Positions 10,923 through 21,480 of a stretch of DNA of 64,000 nucleotides are shown here, piece by piece. The stretch is taken from NCBI GenBank assembly GCA_014058105.1, contig JACGCM010001798.1, positions 930,001 to 994,000 on the forward strand, in the 5' to 3' direction. Each line of letters starts with the position of its first letter. Within the stretch, counting starts at the first letter, position 1. The notes beneath the pieces are model-generated. The model was given only the letters and a program-made list of their open reading frames with translations. It was not told the origin of the DNA and searched no databases. Source of the stretch: Kingdonia uniflora (Eukaryota; Streptophyta; Magnoliopsida; Ranunculales; Circaeasteraceae). The translations under genes and the position numbers were made by a program.

Positions 10923-11559
10923 TTCACCAAACAACAATAGAGGTTTTTCAGTATAAAAATATCATAACAAAAATGCATGTATCAACACTAAATTAGGTTA
11001 CCCCCTCAGGTCCCCAAGTGATTTTAACAATTTTTCCTATTTATCTCCCTAAACAAAAGCAGAATTTTTTAATATAAAACTATCAGGACATAAAAATGCA
11101 AATAAGACAACAATAACTTTAGGTCCTCGCTTGGTCCATGATGATTCTAAAACCGCTTGCTCAACAAGGAATAAATGCGATTCTCAAAATAATTACCATG
11201 GTTTTAATTTCATATGTAGTGAGCCCGATGAGACTTTTTGTATAGCTGTTTGACATGTTTTCCTTTTTTGTGTTGGTGATATTCTTGAATATGGCCTTTT
11301 TGTTGATGTTTGGGTCACGGAAAATCTTGTATGGTGTCCAGTTTTATTCCTCATTTTTAAATTTCTGAAGTCGTACCAAGCAACTAAATGCAAATTTTTT
11401 TAGGAATATACACATTTCATGTTTATTCATAGTTGCCAAGCAAGGTAACATTAATATCACATACCCCCGTTATGCTTATTTCTCATGTAACGCAGAAGCC
11501 ATTGTTGTTGTTGATGACCGTACTGACATTTTGGACAGAGTAGCAAAACTTCTAGCCAT

Positions 11560-12015
11560 GTCGCTAAGACTAAGAAATAAACTGAGACCAAGAATGGTGG
11601 TGTCAGTGCAAATAAGGGTTCATGGAGCTCATTGTTTGGGGCCAAGATGAAGAGCAAAAAAACTCCATTAGCTTATCATGAACCTAGTAAGCCTCATGGG
11701 AAGATTGTGATCAAGGCCCACCTCATGAGAAGTAGGCAAGCTATACATTAGGATGTGAGCTTTGAAAATGATTAATTTTTGGGCTCCTTTTTGTGCTTTT
11801 AATAATTTTCCTCTAACAAAGGAGCTATGAAATTTTTTTACCCTTGTTTCTACTTTGTACAATAAAGCCTAGATTGTCTTAGGGGACTTTAATGCCCTCT
11901 TTACTAATCTTGAAAATATTGGAGGGATAACTAGCCCCAATGTGGAAAAATACAGGAAATGGTTGGATAACTAATCTCTATAACCTTAACCACAAAGATT
12001 CTACGCTTACAGGGT
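11560..12015 (+). mobile_element. LINE fragment inside the CACTA element
   Basis: The plus strand reads NKGSWSSLFGAKMKSKKTPL and then YHEPSKPHGKIVIK, typical of plant L1 ORF1 just before its DUF4283 domain. About 170 bases later it reads LGDFNALFTNLENIGG, the GDFN motif of the LINE apurinic endonuclease in ORF2. The two pieces are much closer than in an intact LINE, so this is a deleted remnant. Stops follow soon after. Confidence 0.5.
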
Positions 12016-12029
12016 GCTCATTAATGAAA

Positions 12030-12090
12030 GTTTGTATGTGCTTGTGTGAGTTGTGTGTGTGGTGTGTGGGGGGGGGGGGGGGGGGGGGGT
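12030..12090 (+). repeat. GT-rich tract ending in a 22-base G run
   Basis: Short TG/GTG repeats lead into 22 consecutive G (12068-12089). The opposite strand is open only because it encodes polyproline; I do not treat that as a gene. Such a run is prone to length error in sequencing. Confidence 0.9.
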
Positions 12091-12244
12091 TTGGGGCAGC
12101 TGAGCCAGAGTTTTTGTAATAACTCTCGTATCTCACAGTCCTGCTTTTGTAAGATATATACGACTTTACAGTATCATCATAAATCCAAGTAATGTTGTCA
12201 ACCCTCTTATGGTACTTGTAGCCAAGAGGTGTTCTAGTCAACCT

Positions 12245-12880
12245 GTTAAGAGTCTTGAGACCTCTCTCAATTTTGAAGACAGCCTGGAAAATTGTCTTAT
12301 AAGAACATCAATAAGGATAATGAACCTAAAATCAGTAATATTCTCATCTCTCACTACTTTAGGCTAGGTCTCCTTCCAATCTATAACTAAAAGATTTTAT
12401 TACCTTGTGATTGACTAACTGTGTACTAGGCTCTCTTATTATGTGATCTGATACAATTTTACTAAAATTTTCTATTATAAAGAAGAAATTCATAGTAAAC
12501 AAAATAAATCTGGGATACTTTTAGGCAAGTTATTTACCCATATTTATAAGGGTTATAGTATAAAAGCGAAATCAGGCTAACCCGATGGCCTAAATTATCC
12601 AGCTGAGAAAAATGCGTATATTTGTCTCAGTATATATGAATGCAAACTACTATTGCATAATGAATTCATGTAGCATGTGATAAGAGTGTGAACTGCATTA
12701 GAGGAGTAGATCATACAAATGCATGCAAGTACATAGTCCCTAAAGGAACAACGGAAGACAATTGAAGAATAAAAAAGGAAGAGATATATCATCCATTGTT
12801 CATGACAAGAAGCAACATATAATACGTATTGACGTTTCTACGTAAGATCCCTTCAAAGTTTTTAGGAGAAAATCTTCCTT
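12245..12880. other. CACTA interior without recognisable gene
   Basis: AT-rich sequence with scattered stops in every frame. Short open stretches on the minus strand (12792-12595) are hydrophobic and have no family signature. The second hairpin exon of the captured reticulon should lie in this general interval and is not visible. Confidence 0.4.
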
Positions 12881-13002
12881 TAATAACTAATCTCTTTAAA
12901 GTTTTTAGGCATACATTCGACATTCAACAAAAATAGTGCATGTTGTTGTTCAAAAAAATGAAAGAGGGTAATCAAATTATAAATACAATTAATGGAAAAT
13001 AC

Positions 13003-13144
13003 CGCAAGAAACTCCTTTAGGTTCCCTCCATATGCGACATTCTGATGAAAGACCAAGAAATGATTAACCTCAACACCAATTGTGATAGCTATGTTTACAA
13101 ATAGTTCGTCATGCAGCACAAAGCGTGGCACTTGAGAAGGAGAT
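13003..13144 (-). pseudogene. captured reticulon gene, loop exon
   Basis: The exon begins after an acceptor (GATCAACAG) and ends at a GT donor near 13002. Excluding the split codon it encodes 47 residues without a stop: SPSQVPRFVLHDELFVNIAI, then TIGVEVNHFLVFHQNVAYGG, then NLKEFLA. This matches the segment between the two reticulon hairpins (P....P.E......A....E.N.......A.G.DLK.FL). It is more diverged than exon 2: Leu replaces Glu in the usual PEE-like position and Val replaces Ile in EIN. Confidence 0.8.
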
Positions 13145-13238
13145 CTGTTGATCAAAACAATCACGGCTGTTTAAGCACTGGATAAATGATTCCCAACAAA
13201 AGTAAAAAACAAAATAGAACAAGGTAATGTCTAACCAC

Positions 13239-13419
13239 CTGTTCATTAAGCCTGACGCATTCGGCCACAAAAACTGGGCAACCATTCCAATAATTAGGGA
13301 AAAGAAAATGAGACTCAAGAAGTGATAATTAAGACATTTAAATAGAATCCAAATGGTTGTTGAACCAGTGAGGACACTTGCAGATATCTTATTGTTCCTC
13401 CACAGCAGTACATCAGCAG
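13239..13419 (-). pseudogene. captured reticulon gene, first hydrophobic hairpin exon
   Basis: The exon is preceded by an acceptor (CTTGTAG) and ends at AACAG/GTGGTTAG. It encodes ADVLLWRNNKISASVL, then TTIWILFKCLNYHFL and a hydrophobic stretch ending FLWPNASGLMNR. The ADVLLWRN...S..VL...T.IW.LF.....H pattern is the start of the reticulon homology domain, including the first membrane hairpin. No internal stop. The exon ends in a phase that joins exon 3 to give NRSPSQVP, as expected for the family (NKSPP.IP). Confidence 0.85.
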
Positions 13420-13497
13420 CTACAAGGCCAAACAAGGATAAATCAGGAATAAAGTTAAGAATCTAAACGAAACTGAGTATAAAGCAAATCAACTTAC

Positions 13498-13554
13498 ATT
13501 TTCCACCCCAAAAAGATTATGGACGGGCTTTTGGCGGCCGAAGAGCCTATCCAT
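13498..13554 (-). pseudogene. captured reticulon gene, exon with RLFGRQKPVH motif
   Basis: From the ATG at 13554 the minus strand encodes MDRLFGRQKPVHNLFG and then reaches a strong splice donor (AAT/GTAAGTT). Plant reticulon-like (RTNLB) proteins carry RLFGRQKPVH just before the reticulon domain. The reading phase at the exon end is one base off for joining exon 2. A missing G in the GGGG run after TTT would explain it, since plant reticulons have a Gly-rich stretch there. No signal peptide is expected; reticulons shape tubular ER membranes through two long hairpins. Confidence 0.7.
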
Positions 13555-14030
13555 CAAATAGGAGATTGAGTATGATTTTGCTGTAATTTCAGATTATAGA
13601 ATAGGAAATTGGTTCTGTCTTACTCAAATTTCTCACTGGGTTGGCGGCTCCTCAAGTTCAAAAACCTAACGAATGAGAAGGGTGATGAATTATGGAGGGG
13701 GTTTTGTTCCTTTTGGAAGTTGATAGGCAGAAAATCAGGTAAAATTATGATCTTAAAAAATTAGAGCGAAATTAGAAGATTTTAGAGGGAAATTATATGA
13801 TATTAGATGGGGAAACGGGTAGGATAAGGATAAACCCTTCTTAATTTTATAGAGGGGGAAAATGGTTGGTGCAAACAAAGAGACTAAGCTCTCTCGGTCT
13901 ATGTATGAAAAACGACCATATTTTGATACTTTTTGGCCATCCTAAATATGCGACTTAAAATGTCAGTCGTAATTTCTATCAAAAATCTCTTAAATTCGCA
14001 TAGTGACATCTCTTTACTTCGTAGACAATG

Positions 14031-14570
14031 CTTAGATTAAAGCATAGGTAATACTAGCTTTCAATCGATCTCTATACTAGTTAAAACAAAGGATAACACT
14101 TGATTTGACTGACTCTACTAAATTTCCAAGATTAAAACAAAGGTAATACAAGTTTTCAATCGAGGAGCTATACCAAACATAAGATAAAACAAAGGTAAAA
14201 CTAGCTTTCATCTCACTCAATATGGCTGCGACATTATACTAGTTAAATCAAGGATAAAACTTGATTTGACTGACCCTACTAAATTTTTGTGATTAAACGA
14301 AGGTAATACTAGTTTTCAATCGAGGAGCTCTGCCAGACATAAGATAAAGCAAAGGTAAAACTAGCTTTCATCTCACTCAATATGGCTGTGCCATTATGCC
14401 AGTTAAATCAAGGATAAACTTGATTTGGCTAACTCTACTAAATTTTCAAGATTAATATAAAGGTAATACTAGTTTTCAATCAATGAGCTCTACCAGACAT
14501 AAGATAAAGCAAATGTAAAACTAGTTTTCATCTCTCAATATGTCTACAACATATACTTTTTTTAGGTTAC
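14031..14570 (+). repeat. ~160-bp tandem repeats in Tat A2 (about 3.4 copies)
   Basis: The motif GGTAATAC[AT]AG[TC]TTTCAATC recurs with starts near 14047, 14143, 14302 and 14462, the last three spaced 159-161 bp. Each full unit also carries AAACTAGCTTTCATCTCACTC and GATTTG[AG]CT[GA]AC. The block lies between the end of pol (beyond the CACTA insertion) and the antisense gene, where Tat elements are known to accumulate tandem repeats. Confidence 0.85.
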
Positions 14571-14762
14571 ATATACAATAACTACAATAGATTCTTTTCT
14601 ACTATGGGGAGGTCAGCTACACTTTCCCCTACTACGGGAGCTCGACTAGCCATAAATTCTTAAGCTCGAACAGTCACAGCAATCCTGCTTTATTCTACCA
14701 ATTCAGTAGGTCGAGGGTCAAACACCATTTCCTGGGAGTTCATCCAATTTCCTTGATCTATA

Positions 14763-17560
14763 TCAGCTCTGCAAATACATCCTCTTTCTAAAAAAGTATT
14801 CATGCAAGGTATTCCTCTCTAACTCAAGCCTTTTTGCCTCCTCTACAAAATAGGCAATCACCATCATCACCAATTTTGAGTGCGATGCCTCGGGTATAAC
14901 TGCCTTAGAGAAATTTGTTCTCGCCCACTGAAGGTGATTTTCCAACTTCTTATACCATTCTTTTTGCCATTCCATTTCACTATGTACTCGATCCATGAAT
15001 GCGATATTCTCTTCCACCTTCTTATCAGCTTTAGCTTATTCAACCTGATTAATCACCCTCAACTCTGCCATCTGAGCTCGAAGTGCCTCAATCTCCTTGT
15101 TTAAATCTTCCCCAGCCAGAGTTGTCTGTAATAGTTTGTCTTTCTTCTTTATCAAAACCTCCTTCCCTATTATAACCCGCCCTAACCATTGTTCCCTGGA
15201 AAGAGCAGCATCCAAATTACGTTGGCACTCCCTTAACCGCTCATTTCCTTTTCAAAAATTACCTTGAGTTTGAGCCACAATTCCCTCCAGCTCCCTTATT
15301 CGAGCTGATAGTCTAACTACACCCTCTTGAACAAGGGAGACCTTGGCATCACTTTTATTCTTCCTTGAGAGCTCCCCAGCTTCAGGGTTTTTGGCATGCG
15401 AATTGGCCTGCACAAATTCGGTCTTCAATTATGCCACCCTTTCATTTAACTCATCATACTTCCGTTGTACCGTCCGAAACTCCCTATCTTTAGCAGGTAA
15501 AGCTGTATACAGCTGCTCAACTACAACTTCAGAGGTAGATAGATTATCTCAAGCTTTCTTCAGCTCGCTATCTTTCTCAACCATTTTCTTCTTAAATCCC
15601 TCTAGCTCATTTCTGGTATTCACTAGATCAGCTCGAGTTTGCACCTGATTGTTTATTTTGCTGATCATTTGGTCCTTCAGTCTAGCCACAGAATGACTTC
15701 ATCCTTCCTCTAATTTTTCTAACACCTGTATACGGTATCGAGCCATGTTAGCATCCAAAATTTTTACCATCAGCGCATCATTATGACTTTTGAGCTTCGT
15801 TGCGAGTTCTTTCATCTCTACAAGCTCTTTTTGCCCTTTATTAATTTTGGCATCCTTCTCCCCAATCTCCTGAGTGAGTTCGACAGTAGTTTCGGTTGCC
15901 TCAACAAACTTGAAGTATACCTTAACATGTTGATCATCCTTATCTTCATTCGTCTCTCTCAGCCTATCAAATTTCTCTATAAATTCTTGGTTACATTGGC
16001 GTATCTCATCTTCACTCAAGTGAGCTATTTCCAATTCGACTTGCACATTACAGATGCAATATATCAAGTTTGATTCAGAACACTCACTCAACACATATAC
16101 CTCTTTTCTAATGAGATATTAATTTTTTGACATCTACTGTGTGAAACTACTTCTAAACTTAAGGTCGAAGTACAGTCACAGATGGATGATCAATAACATG
16201 TACTTCTAATTCTAAGGTACACATTCTTTATACTTTAATCTGTTAATACTTTGATATTTTCTATATACCATTTCAGTGCCATTGCCCCTACCGATAACAG
16301 GTTTTGGTCTGTCTCAACACTTTATTTTCTTTACATTGTAGCTCTATACTAATGAAGCATACAAGTCCAATATTTCTTGCTCTTTTCTAACCTGTAGCTC
16401 CATTTGCGAAGACAACAGGAATACTGAAACATCTCTCTCCTATTCGAGCTCAGTCTCTAAATCTTTTGGTCTGAGGTGCATTTCCTTAAGTTCCTACAAC
16501 AAGGTTGACAAGAACAACTTAGCCTACAGAATTCCATCCGACAAACAATATCCCATCAGCTTACAACATTCCAAAAACAATTCATACAACTACAAAATCA
16601 ACATTCTACAACTCTAACAACTCCAACAACAACATTTTCCGCCTCATCATCTTCCTCCTCCTCAACATAGGTGTCCGCCATGATGGCATTTACCTCATCT
16701 TTGTAATACCCCTTCGATATAAGGTGACACCTGAGTCTATCGCGCTTAGTTACTACCTCCTCTATGTTCACTCTCGCTTCCGTGGATAGATTGTTGATCT
16801 CCATCACTTGAGAAGCCTTCAGGGCCTCCAGCCACTTCCCCTCCTTGATCAAGTCAGTCTACAATCGAGCAACGTTCTTCTCAAGCTTGACTTTCCCCTT
16901 CCTCAGCTCATCTTTCTCCTCCTCGACCCTGAGGCATATCCCCTTCATCAGATGAGCAGCCTACAAAATAAACAAGATCAACCTCATTGTTAGCTCAATC
17001 ACAATACAAAATGCATCATATATTCAAGTAAATGGGCTTACCAATTTGCTCATCTCCTCCTCCCCATTACGAGCTACAAGCCTCGCCCTTTCTTTAACCT
17101 CTTTAAGCTTATCTTCTATAACAGGTCGATCCTCCCTGACCTTTGCCCCCATCAGTTCAAAAGATTCAACCCTTCTCTTTTTTGCATCTCTTGCGACTTC
17201 ACCACTTCCTGTGGTTCCAGAGGTCAAACCACACTTCAACATCTTTTTCTTGGGAAACGTTCGAGCTAGTTTGCTCAATATAGTCGACTCTGGCATACTC
17301 ACAATCTCCACTCTAGGGGCCTTGGGTAGATTCAATCGCCTCTCCTCTTCAATTTCTTTTTTCTTATTGCCATCACCCGTCATTAGCCTCCTCGATTGAG
17401 ACTTTTGAACTTTATCGGATTGGCTATTAGCACGTTTCTTTCAGCTAATACCAAGTTCTTTTAGCACAGCCTCGAGCTCTGTCCCTTCCTGAGCAACTAT
17501 ATCCAACATAGACTCCTTCCTCGTCACCTTGGATTTAGGACCTATCAATAACAACATATT
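14763..17560 (-). pseudogene. Tat A2 antisense gene, coiled-coil and C-terminal exons
   Basis: Open minus-strand pieces at 17383-17024, 16852-16598, 16094-15699 and 15017-14763 are highly charged, with heptad-like Leu/Ile spacing, e.g. LAHLSEDEIRQ-type and KGQKELVEMKELATKL segments, implying a long coiled coil. A GTAAGC donor follows the segment ending near 17042. The last piece includes KRLELERNTLHE, which copy C matches with KRLEKERDTIHD (45667-45458), so the C-terminus is conserved between copies. Gaps between pieces contain stops, so some are introns and some are decay. Confidence 0.6.
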
Positions 17561-17639
17561 ATCATCAACAGAGCAATATAAAATTTCAACATATTAATCT
17601 TATACATTATACATTGTTATACTTACTTTGTTTTACAGT

Positions 17640-18300
17640 TCTATACAGAAGTTAGATGGGTTCTTCGTTATCTCTCTGAAGGCAATCACCCTTTACCTAT
17701 ATCACATTATCATTCCATGGTCGACCTACTGAGTTCAGATCGAAGAAATGAGGCCTAGTCGAGCTCGCAAAAAAATATTCCCCTCCACTTGCAGAAAAGT
17801 TTTTTACCTCATAAAACTGCAAAATCAAGAGATATCCTCCTCTCACTCTCATCCTCCACCCATAGCTTATTAAATAATTTACAAACATTTATCACCTCCC
17901 ACATGTTCCCGTTCAACTGAACATGACATGCCCTAATAATGTTCATAATCCCTTTCGCCAGGTTGCTAAGGAGAAGACTCAACCCGTACTCTAACTGAGA
18001 CAGGTAACACAAAAAATCTTATGCCAGGTCGCCCTCGACGTTGCCATCAAAATACTCCATAGAGATCGATTTATTTAAACTTTTATCTCTTTTTTCCTTC
18101 TCCAAATTAGCCAACAGAAAAAGTATTCCTCCCCAGATTCAATAATACAACTCCTAAAATGCCTACCAACATGTTCCATACAACTACTCCATCTTCCCCC
18201 TACAGAAGCCTTGGCTTTACAAAACTCTTTGAACGCATCAGAATTCAAAAAATACCACCAATTTTCCAGGGAAATCTGGAAATTGATCAACCCCTATATT
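17640..18300 (-). pseudogene. Tat A2 antisense gene, 'gypsy-type transposon' domain
   Basis: Overlapping open pieces on the minus strand (18290-18075, 18012-17809, 17888-17697) carry FKEFCKAKASVGGRW, then QLEYGLSLLLSNLAKGIMNI, then NGNMWEVINVCKLFNKLW, then HFFDLNSVGR. These are the same blocks in the same order as A1 at 1803-2600. Frameshifts separate the pieces. A splice donor (CAAA/GTAAGT) lies near 17625, at the equivalent place to the A1 donor. Confidence 0.6.
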
Positions 18301-18723
18301 TTCGTCCCTATTAAACATTATAATCTCGGAATCTGATAGACCAGAGGTTGATGCCTCATTGATAGGTAAAATGTCCATATCACTACAAATCTACAGATGA
18401 GGGTTTGATCCTACACAACACTTCTCACGATCGACCTACATACAGGTCTAGGTATCCATCATTATATTTTACATATACTTCGCTCATATACACATATCTT
18501 TCATATATCATATATCAAGCAGGTGTTTATCGATTACTGTAAATAGTAATTTTTAGATTTATCTAACACAGAATATGATCTTTAAAAACAAAACATCACA
18601 AATCCTCTACTAACCTTCTATGTCGGAATGTGAGTCAGATGCTGTTCTAAATCCTTCCCTTACAATGCTACTGTATAACCACCTTCGTGACTCAGTCTCT
18701 GTAACTCGCTCACACTTTGACTG

Positions 18724-19050
18724 TTAATCACTTTTAATTAATTTCTCACGAGATTCTCTGCTATTTCTTCTTCTTCCTCTCTCACTGCTCATCAAGTTTT
18801 TAGAAGTTGAGAAACGTTTGAATGACGAAGATGAAGCATTATCTATAGTTTCTCTCTCTAACTGCTGGTAGTTATTGAGCCTCGTACGGGCCATCCTCGA
18901 TTTTAGAATTGAGGCATCCCTTCCACAATCAATGTCAGATGCTTTGCACCTTTTCGGTAAAAATACTTTCCCATCATTACCCTTTACTCTATATTTTATT
19001 CTCTTTTCATATCTATTTTTCAAATCTCTCTCTGACCTCCCCACACTCAT
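18724..19050 (-). pseudogene. Tat A2 antisense gene, basic exon
   Basis: 108 codons are open, from MSVGRSERDLKNRYEKRI through GNDGKVFLPKR and SRMARTRLNN to a Ser/Arg-rich end (SSERGRRRNSRESREK) and a stop. The A1 copy shares NDGKVF-PKR and MAR-R. The basic composition suggests nucleic-acid binding or nuclear localisation, but no named domain is seen. Confidence 0.55.
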
Positions 19051-19401
19051 GAAGACTCACACTTATACGCAATCGGGTTTTCACAGCTTTTACACAAGGG
19101 ACAAAATTAGAAGCTCCCTGTTTTTTCTATTCTTGCTTATTCTATTTATAGAAGTACTGACATTATTTCCAAAGCTCTCAAAAATTTCAAAAAATATTCA
19201 AATTCATTTTTCACAATAGTCATAAATAACATTCACAATAATATAGGATCGATTCAGGCTTTATTCTCATTTCATTTCTTTGCCAATTATTCAAACCTAT
19301 TACATACATTCATACCACCCCTATTTACATCTACTTTATTCACATCGCATATAATTATACCTAAAATGCCCCTGATATCTTGATGAACCACATCCGATCA
19401 A

Positions 19402-19698
19402 TTAGCTTCCAGCAATCCTCACATCTCCCAGTTTGATCTCCTCTTCAGTAATCAATCTCACTGCATCTTTTTGAGTTGTAGGATCTACCATTACTTCAAG
19501 AAAAAAATCTTCATAGAAATGACATTCATACTTTAGTTCCCTACCCATCCAATCTGAACCTTCAAGTTGACACTCCCTCACTGGCAGTTCAGCATCATAG
19601 TCGAACAAGCTAAAAATCTGCTCCTGCACTTCTGCTATCTTCATCGCCAACCACCCCTCGACAGTATAACAAATTTTCTCAGATTGAGTCCACACCAT
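19402..19698 (-). CDS. Tat A2 antisense gene, N-terminal exon (MVWTQSE...)
   Basis: 98 codons are open. The start MVWTQSEK fits the shared M-V-x-T-x-S-[QE] start of the A1 and C copies. It continues through IAEVQEQIFSLFDYDAEL, which aligns with IDEIREAIFGQQGYDTVL in A1. The rest is acidic and ends before the CxxC seen in A1 and C. Function unknown. Confidence 0.5.
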   Translation of the reverse strand: MVWTQSEKICYTVEGWLAMKIAEVQEQIFSLFDYDAELPVRECQLEGSDWMGRELKYECHFYEDFFLEVMVDPTTQKDAVRLITEEEIKLGDVRIAGS

Positions 19699-19739
19699 TT
19701 CTATTCATTTCTAGCTATTTAAAGTTAATTTCCCCATAT

Positions 19740-21234
19740 TTTATACAGTTTTCTGGACTGCTGCGGATCCCTCATAGTTTATGATATTATCCTATTCTTT
19801 CATAAGAGAAAGCCCTAGTATCTTGAGAAAAGTTATTTGAACATATCTCTCCCTATCAACCTCTGCTAATTCGACCTATTCCATATCTAATTATTCTTTC
19901 CAAATCAAAATTTTCAAGATAACCTCTCTGAGCTCGGGATCCCCTTCCTAAAATTTATACAATTTTTTTCTCCCCCCCAAATTTTAGCCTCCATGTCGAA
20001 CATCATATATTATACAAATTTCATGTTACAACTCGATTATTATAATTAGGTTGTACGTTTTACTCTCATACATAACATTCCAACTATATTCATAAATCTT
20101 CGAATAATTCATAACTCGATTTCTAGAGTTATTTTGTACATATATCAACACAGAGTTTTGATAACAAATTTTATTTAGCTCGAATAATAATTACAAGTAC
20201 TTTACAGATAATAAGTCTTTCAAGTACTCCAACATCAGGTACTCCAAAACATCAAATCCTTCAATTCATCCAACTTTAGTGATGTTTCACCCCAAGAATC
20301 CTTTGATGCAAAGTAGGCATTAGAAGTAACCATAGGTCATTCTTCTTTCACACAATCTTACTCTTACCATAAACTCAGTTTGCATGAAGTCTGGGCATAA
20401 AAGAATAAGACTCAGTGCTTGAACCAACTCTTCAAGCAGAAGGTCTTCTTAGTGCCAAGAAACGATGGAAGTGTAGAAGCAGATTTTCATTCTCTGTCTT
20501 CCTCCTCCATTACCATCGCTGCCTCTTCTATAACCCCCAGCTCCACTAAGTTGGTAGAGATAAAGAGGGCCCTACCTTAGAATCCAGTCCTACGCAAGAT
20601 ATTGGCATAACCGCCCCGCAGTTACATCGAACCCCGTATCTGCTTCCCCAACCTTGTCTTCCGCAAGGATACAGAGACAAGCCCGCCTATTAAGACAACG
20701 TGGTAAAATCTCTACATATAGTAAAAATCTTCCTCAGCTTCAGCCGCATCTTCTTCCGACATACCTTCATACGTCGGAGGAACGAGAACGGAAGTAGGCA
20801 TCTCCAAGGACTAATCACCGAAATATTTCAACTTCAACTTCTCTTATCTCAATAGTAATTCTCTCTTCAAGAACCATTCCTCAGGTCTTCACCATCATTA
20901 AAACTTTAAGAGAATTTGGCAACAAACAAGCGTACTTTGCCATAAACCTCGGTACAGGTACTATTTATATAACCCTACATTTAATGTGCATATACGTTTT
21001 CCCAAGTTTCATCATTCAATATAGAAAAAATTCTCCAAACCATAACTGACGCGTACATCAATATTCCCATCATCATTTAATACAAAAACATCCTTCCATA
21101 ATATGTGCATTTTCCATACAGTCAAATACATATAATTTATTCTTTTATTTCTAAACTTCAAACTCGAATACCTATATATCCACATATTCTTTCTCAACCA
21201 ATGCTACTTGTGACTTTAGTTGTGAGGGGGCGAT
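19740..21234. other. Tat A2 3' untranslated region and polypurine tract
   Basis: No gene is visible. A decayed minus-strand stretch (about 20945-20440) resembles A1 4860-4490, including an ATGATGGTGAAGA block, and may be an antisense 5' exon. The final bases TGTGAGGGGGCGAT (21221-21234) are the polypurine tract directly before the LTR. Confidence 0.5.
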
Positions 21235-21480
21235 TGTATAGGCCTAACCCTCGATCTAACCATAAATCGAGCTGTCTCCAGTTTGAATTGCGTCTATGTC
21301 AGACTCACATATTCTACACATGACTTTAACAGTCAGCATTGCCACCTACTCCATGAACTAATGAAGAATGTTGGCTGAGTTCAAGCAGAAAAGCCTGAAC
21401 AAGTTAAAGATACCTGTCTCTCACAAACTCAATAGTTACTCAGTCAACTACTACTAACCACATTGTTCAGAGAACATGCT
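21235..21480 (+). repeat. A2 3' LTR, left piece
   Basis: Starts TGTATAGGCC after the polypurine tract and ends AGAACATGCT, where Athila element B begins. The last five bases ATGCT form the left target copy. The sequence resumes at 32650, and the joined order parallels the uninterrupted A1 LTR around 5412-5430. Confidence 0.85.

Larger units (their letters stand above)
10042..14005. mobile_element. CACTA (En/Spm-like) transposon carrying host gene exons
   Basis: The right end, read on the minus strand, starts CACTATGCGAATTTAA; the left end reads CACGCTATATGAATAAC, a CACTA terminus with a 2-base insertion. A 3-bp target duplication ACA flanks it (10039-10041 and 14006-14008), the size expected for CACTA elements. 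The left subterminal region (10080-10240) repeats short GTCG/CGAC motifs, as CACTA ends do. It sits between the pol end and the tandem repeats of Tat A2. No transposase frame was seen, so it is probably non-autonomous. The interior carries reticulon exons on the minus strand. Confidence 0.7.

Noticed and set aside
11978..12241. 87-codon minus-strand frame with polyproline
   Set aside because: The polyproline is the complement of the 22-base G run; the rest has no family signature.
13109..13435. 108-codon frame read as one continuous membrane protein
   Set aside because: The frame runs through an intron (13145-13238) and begins in another; the reticulon exons with splice sites explain the conserved part.
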